Origin: DATBHZ01 sp036557185
GTDB taxonomy: Bacteria > Actinomycetota > Acidimicrobiia > IMCC26256 > JAENVU01
Length of the DNA: 30,239 nucleotides
Assembly: GCA_036557185.1 (NCBI GenBank)
Contig: DATBHZ010000092.1
Span: forward strand, 1 to 30,239
Direction: 5' to 3'
Part shown: positions 13,096-21,049 of the stretch, piece after piece
Layout: each line of letters starts with the position of its first letter
How positions within the stretch are numbered: the stretch's first letter is position 1
Made by a program: the position numbers and the translations under genes
The notes under the pieces: model-generated
Told to the model about the DNA's origin: nothing
The model's database searches: none
What the model saw: the letters and a program-made list of their open reading frames with translations, nothing else

Positions 13096-14169
13096 ATGCG
13101 AAAGATGGTGACGGCGTCGGTGTGTGCGATCGCAATGGTGGCGGCTGCGTGCAGCAGCTCTTCCTCCGGCTCGGCAACCGCGTCGCAGGGCAAGAAGGCG
13201 AGCGGCACGGTCACACTCGTCACCCACGATTCGTTCGCCGTCTCCCCCGGCGTCAAGGCCGAGTTCGAGCGAGACACCGGTCTGAAGCTCCGGCTGATCA
13301 GCAACATCGGCGACGCCGGGAGCACGCTCAACCAGGTCATCCTCACCAAGGGCAAGCCACTCGGGGACGCTTTCTTCGGAGTCGACAACAGCTTCCTGTC
13401 GCGCGCCGAGAAAGCAGGGATCTTCACCCCGTACGTCGCGAAGGGCCTGAGCAACATCCCGCTGGAGTACCAGCTCGACCCGCAACACCGGGTGACGCCC
13501 GTCGACTACGGCGACGTCTGCATCAACTACGACCGCAAGTACTTTGCGGATCACCACCTCGCGGTGCCGCGCACCTTCGCCGACCTTACGAAGCCCGCGT
13601 ACAAGGGCCAGCTCGTGGTCGAGAACCCCGCGACGTCCTCCCCAGGCCTGCTCTTCCTGCTCGCGACGATCGCGCATTCGGGCGCCCCGGGCTGGCAGCG
13701 CTACTGGAAGCGGCTCCGCGCCAACAACATCAAGGTCGTCGACGACTGGAGCACCGCATACGACTCCGACTTCTCGGGATCGTCGGGCAAGGGCCCGTAC
13801 CCGCTCGTGGTCTCGTACGCGTCGAGCCCGCCGGCCGAGGTCGTCGGCAAGACGCCGGAACCCGCGCAGTCGCCGGTCGGCACCATGACCGCGACCTGCT
13901 TCCGGCAGGTCGAGTTCGTCGGCGTCCTCGAAGGAGCCAAGAACCGCGTCGGGGCGAAGAAGCTCATCGACTTCATGGCGAGCGAGCCGTTCCAAGCCGA
14001 CGTGCCGCTCCAGATGTACGTCTGGCCGACGCGCACGGGAACACCGCTTCCGACGGTGTTCACGAAGTACGCCGACGTGCCCGCGCACTCGCTGACGCTC
14101 CCGGCACACGAGATCGGCAAACACCGTGACCAGTGGATCCGGCAATGGACAAACATCGTGTTGCGCTGA
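13096..14169 (+). CDS. thiB: Thiamine ABC transporter substrate-binding lipoprotein
   Basis: A 357-residue lipoprotein. The signal peptide ends in a VAAAC lipobox (Cys19) followed by a Ser/Gly-rich linker. The mature part is a type 2 periplasmic-binding fold with TVTLVTHDSFAVSPGVKAEFERDTGLKLRLISNIGDAGSTLNQ, typical of ThiB, then GDAFFGVDNSFLSRA, VTPVDYGDVCINYDRKYF and a C-terminal QMYVWPTRTGTPLP segment. It binds thiamine (and probably its phosphates) outside the membrane and delivers it to ThiP/ThiQ. GAGAG lies upstream of the ATG. The gene overlaps thiP by about 25 nt. Confidence 0.92.
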   Translation: MRKMVTASVCAIAMVAAACSSSSSGSATASQGKKASGTVTLVTHDSFAVSPGVKAEFERDTGLKLRLISNIGDAGSTLNQVILTKGKPLGDAFFGVDNSFLSRAEKAGIFTPYVAKGLSNIPLEYQLDPQHRVTPVDYGDVCINYDRKYFADHHLAVPRTFADLTKPAYKGQLVVENPATSSPGLLFLLATIAHSGAPGWQRYWKRLRANNIKVVDDWSTAYDSDFSGSSGKGPYPLVVSYASSPPAEVVGKTPEPAQSPVGTMTATCFRQVEFVGVLEGAKNRVGAKKLIDFMASEPFQADVPLQMYVWPTRTGTPLPTVFTKYADVPAHSLTLPAHEIGKHRDQWIRQWTNIVLR

Positions 14170-15770
14170 GAGGCGCGTCGACTGCCGCACGGCGGATCGC
14201 GCTGGCGGCGGTCCCCGTCGCCTTTCTCGCGGTCTTCCTGCTCTGGCCCGTCGGTGCGATCATCGACCGCGGGATCCGGCCCGGTGGCGCGCTCGACCTA
14301 TCGGGATTCCGAGACGTCTTCGACGACCCGGGCCTGCGCCACATCGTGTGGTTCACGTTCTGGCAGGCCGCCGTCTCGACGGCAATCACGCTCGCGCTCG
14401 GGATCCCCGGCGCATATGTGCTGAGCCGCTACCGCTTCCGGGGCCGCTCCCTCCTGCGCGCGCTCGTCGTGGTCCCGTTCGTCCTCCCGACCATCGTGGT
14501 CAGCGCGGCCTTCATCGCGCTCGGAGTCCAGGAGTCGCTCCTCGCCATCCTGCTCGCGCACGCCTTCTTCAACTACGCCGTCGTCGTCCGCACGGTCGGA
14601 GGGCTCTGGGCACACCTCGACACGCGCACCGAAGAGGCGGCGCGTGTGCTCGGCGCAGGACGTGTCCGAACGTTCCTCACGGTGACGCTGCCGGCGCTCC
14701 GGCCAGCGATCGCCGCTGCAGCATCGATCGTCTTTCTGTTCTGCTTCACGTCGTTCGGGGTCATCCTCGTGCTGGGCGGGCCGCGGATCTCGACACTCGA
14801 GACGGAGATCTACCGCCAAACGGCAGACCTGCTGAACCTCCGAACCGCGGCGATCCTCTCGCTCGTGCAGCTCGCCGCGGTGCTCGCGGCAATCGGCGTG
14901 AGCGGCTGGGCGCGAGGCCGCCGTGACGCGGCGCTCGGACTCCGGTCGGCGTCCGAGACCGGCCGCGCACCCCGAGGCTGGCAGGCAAGGGCGTTCCTCG
15001 CGGCGAACCTCGCGGTGATGGCTGCCCTGCTCGGCACGCCGATCGTCGTGATGATCGCCCGGTCGGTGCCGCACGGGTTCTCGGCCTACACACAGCTGCG
15101 GACGACAGCGCGCGGGTTCACCGAGCCGCCCATCGACGCCGTCTGGACATCTCTGCGCTACGCCGTGGTCGCCACCGCAATCGCGCTGGTCGTCGGGGGC
15201 GCGGCGGCGTTCGCGCTCGCACATGCGTCGCGCCGACGGCGGCGGGGCGCCGCCCGCGCGCTCGATGCGCTGGTGATGTTGCCGCTGGGCGTCTCCGCGG
15301 TGACCGTCGGCTTCGGCTTCCTCATCACGTTCGATAGGGCTCCGCTCGACCTGAGGACGTCGTGGCTGATCATCCCGATCGCACACGCGCTCGTCGCGAT
15401 CCCGTTCGTCGTCCGCATCGTGCTGCCGGTGATCCAGGCGATCGACCCGAGGCTGCGCGAAGCGGCCGCGGTGCTCGGAGCGAAGCCGCGACGCGTGTGG
15501 CGCGAGATCGATCTGCCGATCGCCGCACGCGCCGCGCTCATTGCCGCGGGGTTCGCGTTTGCGATCTCGCTCGGCGAGTTCGGGGCGACCTTGTTCATCG
15601 TCCGCCCCGATACGACGACCCTGCCCGTCGCGATCTACCGGCTCCTCGGGCGGCCGGGCGCGACGAGCTTCTCGGAGGCGATGGCGGCGAGCACGATCCT
15701 GATGGTGCTGACCGCGCTCTCGATCATGGCCATTGAGCGGCTGCGCATCCGCGACGTCGGCGAGTTCTGA
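14145..15770 (+). CDS. thiP: Thiamine ABC transporter permease, two fused membrane domains
   Basis: A 541-residue integral membrane protein consisting of two BPD-type permease domains in tandem, about twelve helices in all. Each half has an EAA loop that contacts the ATPase: EEAARVLGAGRVRTFLTVTLPALRP in the first and REAAAVLGAKPRRVWREIDLPIAARAAL in the second. Fused permeases of this type are normal for ThiP. The start is inside the end of thiB in another frame; GTG 14133 would add four residues. The stop overlaps the thiQ start (TGATG). Helix-rich segments such as LRALVVVPFVLPTIVVSAAFIALG are clear. Confidence 0.92.
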   Translation: MDKHRVALRGASTAARRIALAAVPVAFLAVFLLWPVGAIIDRGIRPGGALDLSGFRDVFDDPGLRHIVWFTFWQAAVSTAITLALGIPGAYVLSRYRFRGRSLLRALVVVPFVLPTIVVSAAFIALGVQESLLAILLAHAFFNYAVVVRTVGGLWAHLDTRTEEAARVLGAGRVRTFLTVTLPALRPAIAAAASIVFLFCFTSFGVILVLGGPRISTLETEIYRQTADLLNLRTAAILSLVQLAAVLAAIGVSGWARGRRDAALGLRSASETGRAPRGWQARAFLAANLAVMAALLGTPIVVMIARSVPHGFSAYTQLRTTARGFTEPPIDAVWTSLRYAVVATAIALVVGGAAAFALAHASRRRRRGAARALDALVMLPLGVSAVTVGFGFLITFDRAPLDLRTSWLIIPIAHALVAIPFVVRIVLPVIQAIDPRLREAAAVLGAKPRRVWREIDLPIAARAALIAAGFAFAISLGEFGATLFIVRPDTTTLPVAIYRLLGRPGATSFSEAMAASTILMVLTALSIMAIERLRIRDVGEF

Positions 15771-16789
15771 TGCTCGAGATCGACCACCTGCGCGTCGAGT
15801 ACTCCGGAAAGCCCGCGGTCGCGGACGTCTCGTTGGCGGTCCCCGACGGCACGGTCGTGTGCATCGTCGGACCGAGCGGCAGCGGCAAGAGCACGCTGTT
15901 GCGCGCGGTCGCCGGGCTCGAGCCACCGACGTCCGGCACGATCCGCTGGGACGACCGGGACCTCGCCGGCGTCCCCACGCACCGGCGCCGGTTCGGGCTC
16001 ATGTTCCAGGACCACGCGCTGTTCCCGCACCGCGACGTGCTGGGCAACGTCGCATTCGGCCTGCGGATGTCGCGCCTCTCGGCCGGCGATGCAGAAGCAC
16101 GAGCGCGTGAAGCGCTCGCGAGCGTGGGGTTGGAGGGCTTCGAGCACCGGAAGGTGCGAGAGCTGTCGGGCGGCGAGCAGCAGCGCGTCGCGCTCGCGCG
16201 CTCCATCGCACCGAAGCCGCGCCTCTTGATGCTCGACGAGCCCCTCGGGTCGCTCGACCGGGCGCTGCGCGAACGACTCGTCGTCGATCTGCACGCCCTG
16301 TTCCGCTCGACCGCGATCACGGCCTTGTTCGTCACGCACGATCAGGACGAGGCCTTCGCGCTCGCGGACTCGGTCGTGATCCTGCATCGCGGGCTCGTCG
16401 AGCAGGAGGGTGATCCGCAGCAGGTGTGGCGGCGGCCGCGCACCGAGTTCGCGGCACGCTTCCTGGGCTTCTCGAACGTCCTCGACGCACGCCGCGTCGA
16501 CGGCGTGGTTCGGTGCGCGTTGGGGCCGGTGCCGGCACCCGATGACTCGGCATCGGGCGCGCTCCGCGTCGCGATCCGTCCGGACGGTCTGCGTGTCGCC
16601 GACGCCGGTAACATCACCGGCGAGGTCGTGGGTTGCACGTTCCGGCGCGATCACTTCCTGACACGCATCGCGACGCCGCACGGCACCTTCGAGGTCGCGA
16701 CCGCCGAGCCGGCCGCCATGGGAGCACACCTGAGCGTCGCGCTCGACCCGGCCGCAGCGGTCGTGCTCCCTGCGCACGCCGATCGATAA
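15770..16789 (+). CDS. thiQ: Thiamine ABC transporter ATP-binding protein
   Basis: A 339-residue ABC ATPase. It has Walker A GPSGSGKST (34-42), the Q-loop in FGLMFQDHALFPHRDV, signature LSGGEQQRVALARS, Walker B LLMLDEPLGSLD and the switch His in ALFVTHDQDEAFALAD. The C-terminal ~110 residues form a TOBE-like regulatory region, so it is longer than the short enterobacterial ThiQ and resembles the long importer ATPases. It energises ThiP. The ATG shares bases with the thiP stop. Its TAA stop forms the beginning of the -10 box of the next gene. Confidence 0.9.
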   Translation: MLEIDHLRVEYSGKPAVADVSLAVPDGTVVCIVGPSGSGKSTLLRAVAGLEPPTSGTIRWDDRDLAGVPTHRRRFGLMFQDHALFPHRDVLGNVAFGLRMSRLSAGDAEARAREALASVGLEGFEHRKVRELSGGEQQRVALARSIAPKPRLLMLDEPLGSLDRALRERLVVDLHALFRSTAITALFVTHDQDEAFALADSVVILHRGLVEQEGDPQQVWRRPRTEFAARFLGFSNVLDARRVDGVVRCALGPVPAPDDSASGALRVAIRPDGLRVADAGNITGEVVGCTFRRDHFLTRIATPHGTFEVATAEPAAMGAHLSVALDPAAAVVLPAHADR

Positions 16790-16792
16790 CCT
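16787..16792 (+). promoter_or_regulatory. -10 box TAACCT for the Gfo/Idh/MocA gene, overlapping the thiQ stop
   Basis: TAACCT is followed by seven bases and GTG 16800; its first three bases are the thiQ stop codon. A leaderless internal promoter would make the next genes independent of the TPP riboswitch. Confidence 0.5.
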
Positions 16793-16799
16793 CCGGACG

Positions 16800-17720
16800 G
16801 TGAACGCCCGCGCGCCGCGTCCCGTCCGGGTCGGGCTCGCGGGCGCCGGCCCTTGGGCACGCACGGTCCACGCCCCGACCTTCGCGGCCGGTCCCGAGAC
16901 GGAGCTCGCCGGCGTGTGGTCGCGCACCCGTGCACACGCGGCCGACCTGGCCGCCGAGCACGGCGTGCCGGCGTGCGAGTCGTTCGACGAGCTGCTGGCC
17001 GTCTCCGACGCGGTCGTGATCGCGGTGCCGCCCGACGTCCAACCGGGGCTGGCCGTCCGCGCGGCCGAGGCAGGCAAGGCGCTGCTCCTGGAGAAGCCTC
17101 TGGCGTTCGATGTTGCAGGCGCGGAGCAGATCGCCGCAGCGGTGAGGAGAGCCGGCGTCGGATCGATGATGCTCCTGACGTATCGCTACGCGCAGGTGGT
17201 TCGCGACTTCCTCGAAGAGGCCGCGAAGTTCGCCGCGTACGGCGGCCGCGCCGCGTTCCTCTCGGGAGCCTTCCTCGGCGGCGCGTTCGCCGGTGGGTGG
17301 CGGCTCGAACGCGGCGTGCTCGTCGACGTCGGGCCCCACATCCTCGATCTGGTCGACGCGGCACTCGGCGAGATCACCCACGTCACCGGCCGAGGGGACC
17401 CGGCGACCTGGGTGTCGCTCGTCCTGCAGCACGCGACCGGTGCGGTGAGCGATGTCGCGATCTCGTGCCGGGCCGCGATCAGACCGAGCCGGACCGACGT
17501 GGAGATCTTCGGACCAGGCGGCTCCTTGAGCGTCGACGCCCGGTCCGGTCCGCGCGAACAGTCGTTCGCCCGGCTCCGCGCGGAGCTCGCCGACGTCGCG
17601 CGAGGCGCGCGTCATCCGTGCGACGCGGAGCGCGGGCTCCATCTCCAACGCGTCGTCGAAGCGGCGGAGCGCTCGCTCACGGCGAGCGGCGTCGTCGAGG
17701 TCACGCGAGACGTCTCGTAG
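16800..17720 (+). CDS. Gfo/Idh/MocA-family NAD(P)-dependent oxidoreductase
   Basis: A 306-residue oxidoreductase. The N-terminal Rossmann fold has VGLAGAGPWARTVHAPTFA, then VWSRTRAHAADLAAEHGVPA, VVIAVPPDVQ and the family hallmark LLEKPLAF (the Lys lies at the active site). The C-terminal alpha/beta domain includes GAFAGGWRLERGVLVDVGPHILDLVDAALG, where the DxxxH pair found in sugar dehydrogenases is seen (DVGPH). The substrate is unknown; sugars or inositols are usual. It starts with GTG 11 nt after thiQ, probably from its own leaderless promoter. It is followed by a DUF2550 gene after 12 bp. Confidence 0.85.
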   Translation: MNARAPRPVRVGLAGAGPWARTVHAPTFAAGPETELAGVWSRTRAHAADLAAEHGVPACESFDELLAVSDAVVIAVPPDVQPGLAVRAAEAGKALLLEKPLAFDVAGAEQIAAAVRRAGVGSMMLLTYRYAQVVRDFLEEAAKFAAYGGRAAFLSGAFLGGAFAGGWRLERGVLVDVGPHILDLVDAALGEITHVTGRGDPATWVSLVLQHATGAVSDVAISCRAAIRPSRTDVEIFGPGGSLSVDARSGPREQSFARLRAELADVARGARHPCDAERGLHLQRVVEAAERSLTASGVVEVTRDVS

Positions 17721-17723
17721 GAT
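17718..17723 (+). promoter_or_regulatory. Possible -10 box TAGGAT overlapping a stop codon, before the DUF2550 gene
   Basis: TAGGAT contains the TAG stop of the oxidoreductase gene and lies nine bases before ATG 17733, so a transcript would have a leader of about two bases. The spacing is less ideal than at the other sites. Confidence 0.35.
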
Positions 17724-17732
17724 TGACCGGAC

Positions 17733-18137
17733 ATGGGGACCGTCCTGGCGATCGCCGTGGTGCTCGTCGCAGTGCTCGGTCTGGCACTGGGCGGCCGGCA
17801 CCTGTTGCTCAAGGCGCTCCGACCGGGAGGGTTCGAGTGCTCGTTGCGCACCCTGAGCGGTGAGCGTCCCGGCCTGAGCGATCGCTTCCGAGCCGGCTAC
17901 GCGGGGAGAGAGCTCGACAACTTCGTGTGGCGGCGCATCATCTGGCCGTCGCCCAAGGTGTCGATCCCGGCCGCGGCGATCCACTTCGAGGAGCAGCGCC
18001 CGCCCGGCAGGCGACAACACCTGTTCTCGTTGCCCGCGAGCTTCGCGGTGATTCCCGTCGAGCTCCCCGACGGAACGGTGCTCGAGCTCGCGCTCTCCCA
18101 GCGGCGGCTCGACCGCGTGATCGCGGTGCTCCGATAG
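17733..18137 (+). CDS. DUF2550 single-pass membrane protein
   Basis: A 134-residue protein with one N-terminal transmembrane helix (MGTVLAIAVVLVAVLGLALGGRHLLL, about residues 3-26). The compact soluble domain that follows contains FECSLRT, WRRGYARY-like GYAGRELDNFVWRRI, and a C-terminal ELPDGTVLELALSQRRLDRVIAVL. This matches the actinobacterial DUF2550 family, whose members sit near the ATP synthase genes in mycobacteria; no function is established. Here it is between two oxidoreductase genes, with the stop TAG sharing a base with the following GTG start, so it is co-translated with the FAD enzyme. Confidence 0.82.
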   Translation: MGTVLAIAVVLVAVLGLALGGRHLLLKALRPGGFECSLRTLSGERPGLSDRFRAGYAGRELDNFVWRRIIWPSPKVSIPAAAIHFEEQRPPGRRQHLFSLPASFAVIPVELPDGTVLELALSQRRLDRVIAVLR

Positions 18138-19750
18138 TGCAGGTCGTCGTCATTGGTGGTGGACACAACGGTCTCGTCGCGGCCGGGCTGCTCGCCAAAC
18201 GCGGTGCACACGTGACGGTCCTCGAACAACGCGACGTGGTGGGCGGGGCCGCCGTCACCGAGACTCCGTGGGGCCCGAGCTACAAGGTCACGGCGCTCTC
18301 CTACGTCGTGAGCCTGCTCCCGTCCGTCATCGTGCGCGAGCTCGAGCTGGAGCGGCACGGCTACCGCATCCACCCGCAGGGCCCGTACTTCGCGCCGCGG
18401 CCCGGCGGCCCGTCGTTGCGTCTGCCCGCCGACCCGGTCGCCCGGCGTCGATCGATCGCGCAGTTCTCGGGGCGCGACGCCGATGCGTACGACCGGTGGG
18501 AGGCGTGGCTCGGCGGGCTGGCAGGCACGCTCGCGCCGCTGCTCACGGAGACGCCGCCGCGCCTCGGTTCGCGCCGCCCGAGGGACCTGCTCGACCAGGC
18601 GCGCCTCGGGTGGCGAGCCCGGTCCTGGAACGTACGCGCGACCGCCGACATCACGAAGCTCTTCACCGCCAGCATCGCCGATCTACTGGACGACTTCTTC
18701 GAATCCGACGCCATGCAAGGCGTCCTCAGCGTCAGCGGCGTGATCGGTACCTGGGCCGGACCTCGGTCTGCCGGTACCGCGTACGTGATGGCCCACCACA
18801 AGATCGGCGACGTCGGCGGCGGCAAGCTCGGCGCGTGGGGCTTCCCGGAGGGAGGGATGGGAGCCGTGACGCGCGCGTTGCGCGAAGCCGCCGAGTCGTT
18901 CGGCGCGTCGGTACGCACCGATGCTCCAGTCGAGCGGATCCTCGTCGACCGTGGAACCGCGACGGGCGTCGTGCTCGCCACCGGTGAGGAGGTGCGCGCC
19001 GACGTCGTGATCGCCGCCACACACCCTCGGATCACGTTCCTCGACCAGCTCGACGCGCGCGACCTCCCGGGCGAGTTCCTCGACGACATCCGCAGGTGGA
19101 AGAGCCGCAGCGGCACCGTGAAGGTGAACCTGGCGCTCGATCGGCTCCCCGAGTTCGCCTCCGACCCGGGATTCGACCCGGACGTCCACGGCGGCACGAT
19201 CGTGATCGCTCCGAGCCTCGACCACGTCGAGCGAGCGTTCCAGGACGCCGTGGGCGGCCGCACGGCCGTCTCCCCCTTCGCCGACATCTGCATCCCCTCG
19301 GTCTTCGACCGCACGCTCGCGCCCGAGGGGCACCACGTGATGTCGATGTTCACGCAGTGGGTGCCTCACATGTTCGCCGCCGCGCCGCATACCGACGAGC
19401 TGGACGCGTACGCAGACCGGGTGATCGGGGAGGTCGACGACGTCGCACCGGGCTTCCGGGACTCGATCCTCCACCAGCAGGTCATCGGGCCGTACGAGAT
19501 GGAGCACACGTACGGTCTCGTGGGCGGCAACATCTTCCACGGCGAGCTCTCACCGTCGCAGCTGTTCCACATGCGTCCGGCGCCGGGTTACGCGGACTAC
19601 CGCACTCCGATCCGGAACCTCTACCAGGCGGGCTCCGCCACCCACGGCGGGGGTGGCGTGACGGGGATCCCGGGCCTCAAGGTCGTCGAGCAGGTCGAGC
19701 ACGACCGTTCGGTCAACCGGTGGAGACGCCGACTCCGCGAGCCCTCGTAG
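18137..19750 (+). CDS. Phytoene-desaturase-like NAD(P)/FAD-dependent oxidoreductase
   Basis: A 537-residue flavoprotein starting VQVVVIGGGHNGLVAAGLLAKRGAHVTVLEQRDVVGGAAVT, the dinucleotide-binding motif of the phytoene desaturase/PYROXD2 group. The second half contains VRADVVIAATHPRITFLDQL and the closing FAD motif NLYQAGSATHGGGGVTGIPG. Enzymes of this group desaturate or oxidise lipid-like molecules, but substrates of PYROXD2-like members are mostly unknown. The GTG start overlaps the DUF2550 stop by one base (TAGTG). No carotenoid genes are nearby, so a carotenoid role is not supported. It is convergent with the aminotransferase gene, 19 bp away. Confidence 0.87.
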   Translation: MQVVVIGGGHNGLVAAGLLAKRGAHVTVLEQRDVVGGAAVTETPWGPSYKVTALSYVVSLLPSVIVRELELERHGYRIHPQGPYFAPRPGGPSLRLPADPVARRRSIAQFSGRDADAYDRWEAWLGGLAGTLAPLLTETPPRLGSRRPRDLLDQARLGWRARSWNVRATADITKLFTASIADLLDDFFESDAMQGVLSVSGVIGTWAGPRSAGTAYVMAHHKIGDVGGGKLGAWGFPEGGMGAVTRALREAAESFGASVRTDAPVERILVDRGTATGVVLATGEEVRADVVIAATHPRITFLDQLDARDLPGEFLDDIRRWKSRSGTVKVNLALDRLPEFASDPGFDPDVHGGTIVIAPSLDHVERAFQDAVGGRTAVSPFADICIPSVFDRTLAPEGHHVMSMFTQWVPHMFAAAPHTDELDAYADRVIGEVDDVAPGFRDSILHQQVIGPYEMEHTYGLVGGNIFHGELSPSQLFHMRPAPGYADYRTPIRNLYQAGSATHGGGGVTGIPGLKVVEQVEHDRSVNRWRRRLREPS

Positions 19751-19769
19751 GGCCGGGACTGCGAATCGC

Positions 19770-21026
19770 TCAGGTCTCGTCCATCGCCATCGCGAACGCT
19801 TCGAGCCCGCGCGCGATCTCGCGCTCGTCCACCACGAGCGGCGGCATCCAACGGATCACGTTCCCCCAGGTCCCGGCGTTCATCAGGAGCAGATGCCCTT
19901 CGTCACGGCAGTGCGCCAGGACAGCTGCCGTCCGCTCAGGAGCCGGCTGGCGCGTCTGCGGATCGGCCAGCTCGCAACCGACCATGAGACCCGGACCGCG
20001 GATGTCGGCGAGCACCGGATGCCGCGCCGCCAACTCGACCAAACCCTTCCGCAACTGCGCGCCACGGGCATTGACGTTCTCGAGGAAACCGGGCGCGGTG
20101 AGGACCTCGATCGTCGCGAGCGCTGCGGCACAACCGATCGGGTTCCCGCCGTACGTTCCGCCGTGGGAGCCCTTCGGCCACCGCGCCATCGGCTCGGCCG
20201 GAGCACCAATGCCCGAGATCGGAAATCCCGAGCCCATCCCCTTCGCGAGGATGATCACGTCGGGAACGACGCCCGACTGCTCGATCGCGAACATCGTGCC
20301 CGTCCGCGCGAACCCTGACTGCACCTCGTCGGCGACCAGCAGGATCCCGTGCTGCGTGCAGAGCTCCCGGAGCCCTCGAAGGAACGACGTCGGCGCAGGG
20401 AGGTACCCGCCTTCTCCGAGCACGGGCTCGATGATCATCGCCGCCGTCTCCTCCGGCGCCGTCTGCCCCGCGAGCAGGTCGCGGAGCGAGCCGAGCGCGT
20501 ACCGCACCGCTTGATCCTCGGAGACGCCGTCGCGGAACGCGTTCGGGAACGGTGCCACGAAGACGCCCGGCGGAAGCGGCTCGTAGCCGGCGCGGTATCC
20601 GGTCCGCGACGTGGTCATGGCCATCGCGAGGTGGGTCCGGCCGTGGAACGACCCGTGGAACACGATGATGTTCGGGCGCTTCGTGGCCTGCTTCGCGAGC
20701 TTCACCGCAGCTTCCGTCGCCTCGGCACCGCTGTTCGCGAAGAAGAAGGTGTCGATGCCGGGAGGCGTGATCTGCGCGAGGCGATCGGCCAGCGGCTCGA
20801 GCAGCGGATGTCGATAGCAGTTGACCTGAGCGTGGATGAACGACTCCGCCTGCTGCTGGATCGCTGCGACGACGTCGGGGTGGCAGTGGCCGGTGCTGAC
20901 CACGGCGATCCCGCCCGTGAAGTCGAGATACTGGGCTCCGTCTGCGGTGGTGACGGTGCAGCCGCGTCCCGACACGACTTGGAGATCCGTCACCTGGAAC
21001 CAGACGTCGGACAGGTGCGAACCCAT
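19770..21026 (-). CDS. Class III PLP aminotransferase (4-aminobutyrate aminotransferase-like)
   Basis: A 418-residue fold-type I aminotransferase of the GABA/ornithine/acetylornithine group. Key parts are YLDFTGGIAVVSTGHCHPDVV, FFANSGAEATEAAVKLAKQ (phosphate cup), FHGSFHGRTHLAMAMT, the Asp motif LLVADEVQSGFARTG and the Schiff-base Lys in VIILAKGMGSGFP, followed by GGTYGGNPIGCAAALAT. Substrate specificity cannot be told from sequence alone; omega-amino acids are likely. ATG 21026 is preferred over upstream in-frame starts because TACCCT lies six nt before it. It follows the leucine dehydrogenase-type gene by 23 bp and could be used in the same amino-acid catabolic route. Confidence 0.9.
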   Translation of the reverse strand: MGSHLSDVWFQVTDLQVVSGRGCTVTTADGAQYLDFTGGIAVVSTGHCHPDVVAAIQQQAESFIHAQVNCYRHPLLEPLADRLAQITPPGIDTFFFANSGAEATEAAVKLAKQATKRPNIIVFHGSFHGRTHLAMAMTTSRTGYRAGYEPLPPGVFVAPFPNAFRDGVSEDQAVRYALGSLRDLLAGQTAPEETAAMIIEPVLGEGGYLPAPTSFLRGLRELCTQHGILLVADEVQSGFARTGTMFAIEQSGVVPDVIILAKGMGSGFPISGIGAPAEPMARWPKGSHGGTYGGNPIGCAAALATIEVLTAPGFLENVNARGAQLRKGLVELAARHPVLADIRGPGLMVGCELADPQTRQPAPERTAAVLAHCRDEGHLLLMNAGTWGNVIRWMPPLVVDEREIARGLEAFAMAMDET

Positions 21027-21032
21027 CCGGCC

Positions 21033-21038
21033 AGGGTA
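21033..21038 (-). promoter_or_regulatory. -10 box TACCCT for the aminotransferase gene (leaderless)
   Basis: On the minus strand TACCCT is followed by GGCCGG and ATG 21026. The six-base gap places the transcription start on the A of the start codon; there is no ribosome site in the 23-bp gap. Confidence 0.55.
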
Positions 21039-21049
21039 TTGGGCCGGTA

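Noticed and set aside
14298..15926. Antisense open frame of 542 codons over thiP
   Set aside because: Arg/Glu/Asp-rich shadow of a hydrophobic gene; no domain or start signal.
18137..19750. Carotenoid biosynthesis role for the FAD oxidoreductase
   Set aside because: No phytoene synthase, cyclase or GGPP synthase gene is nearby, and the motif pattern fits the broader PYROXD2-like group.
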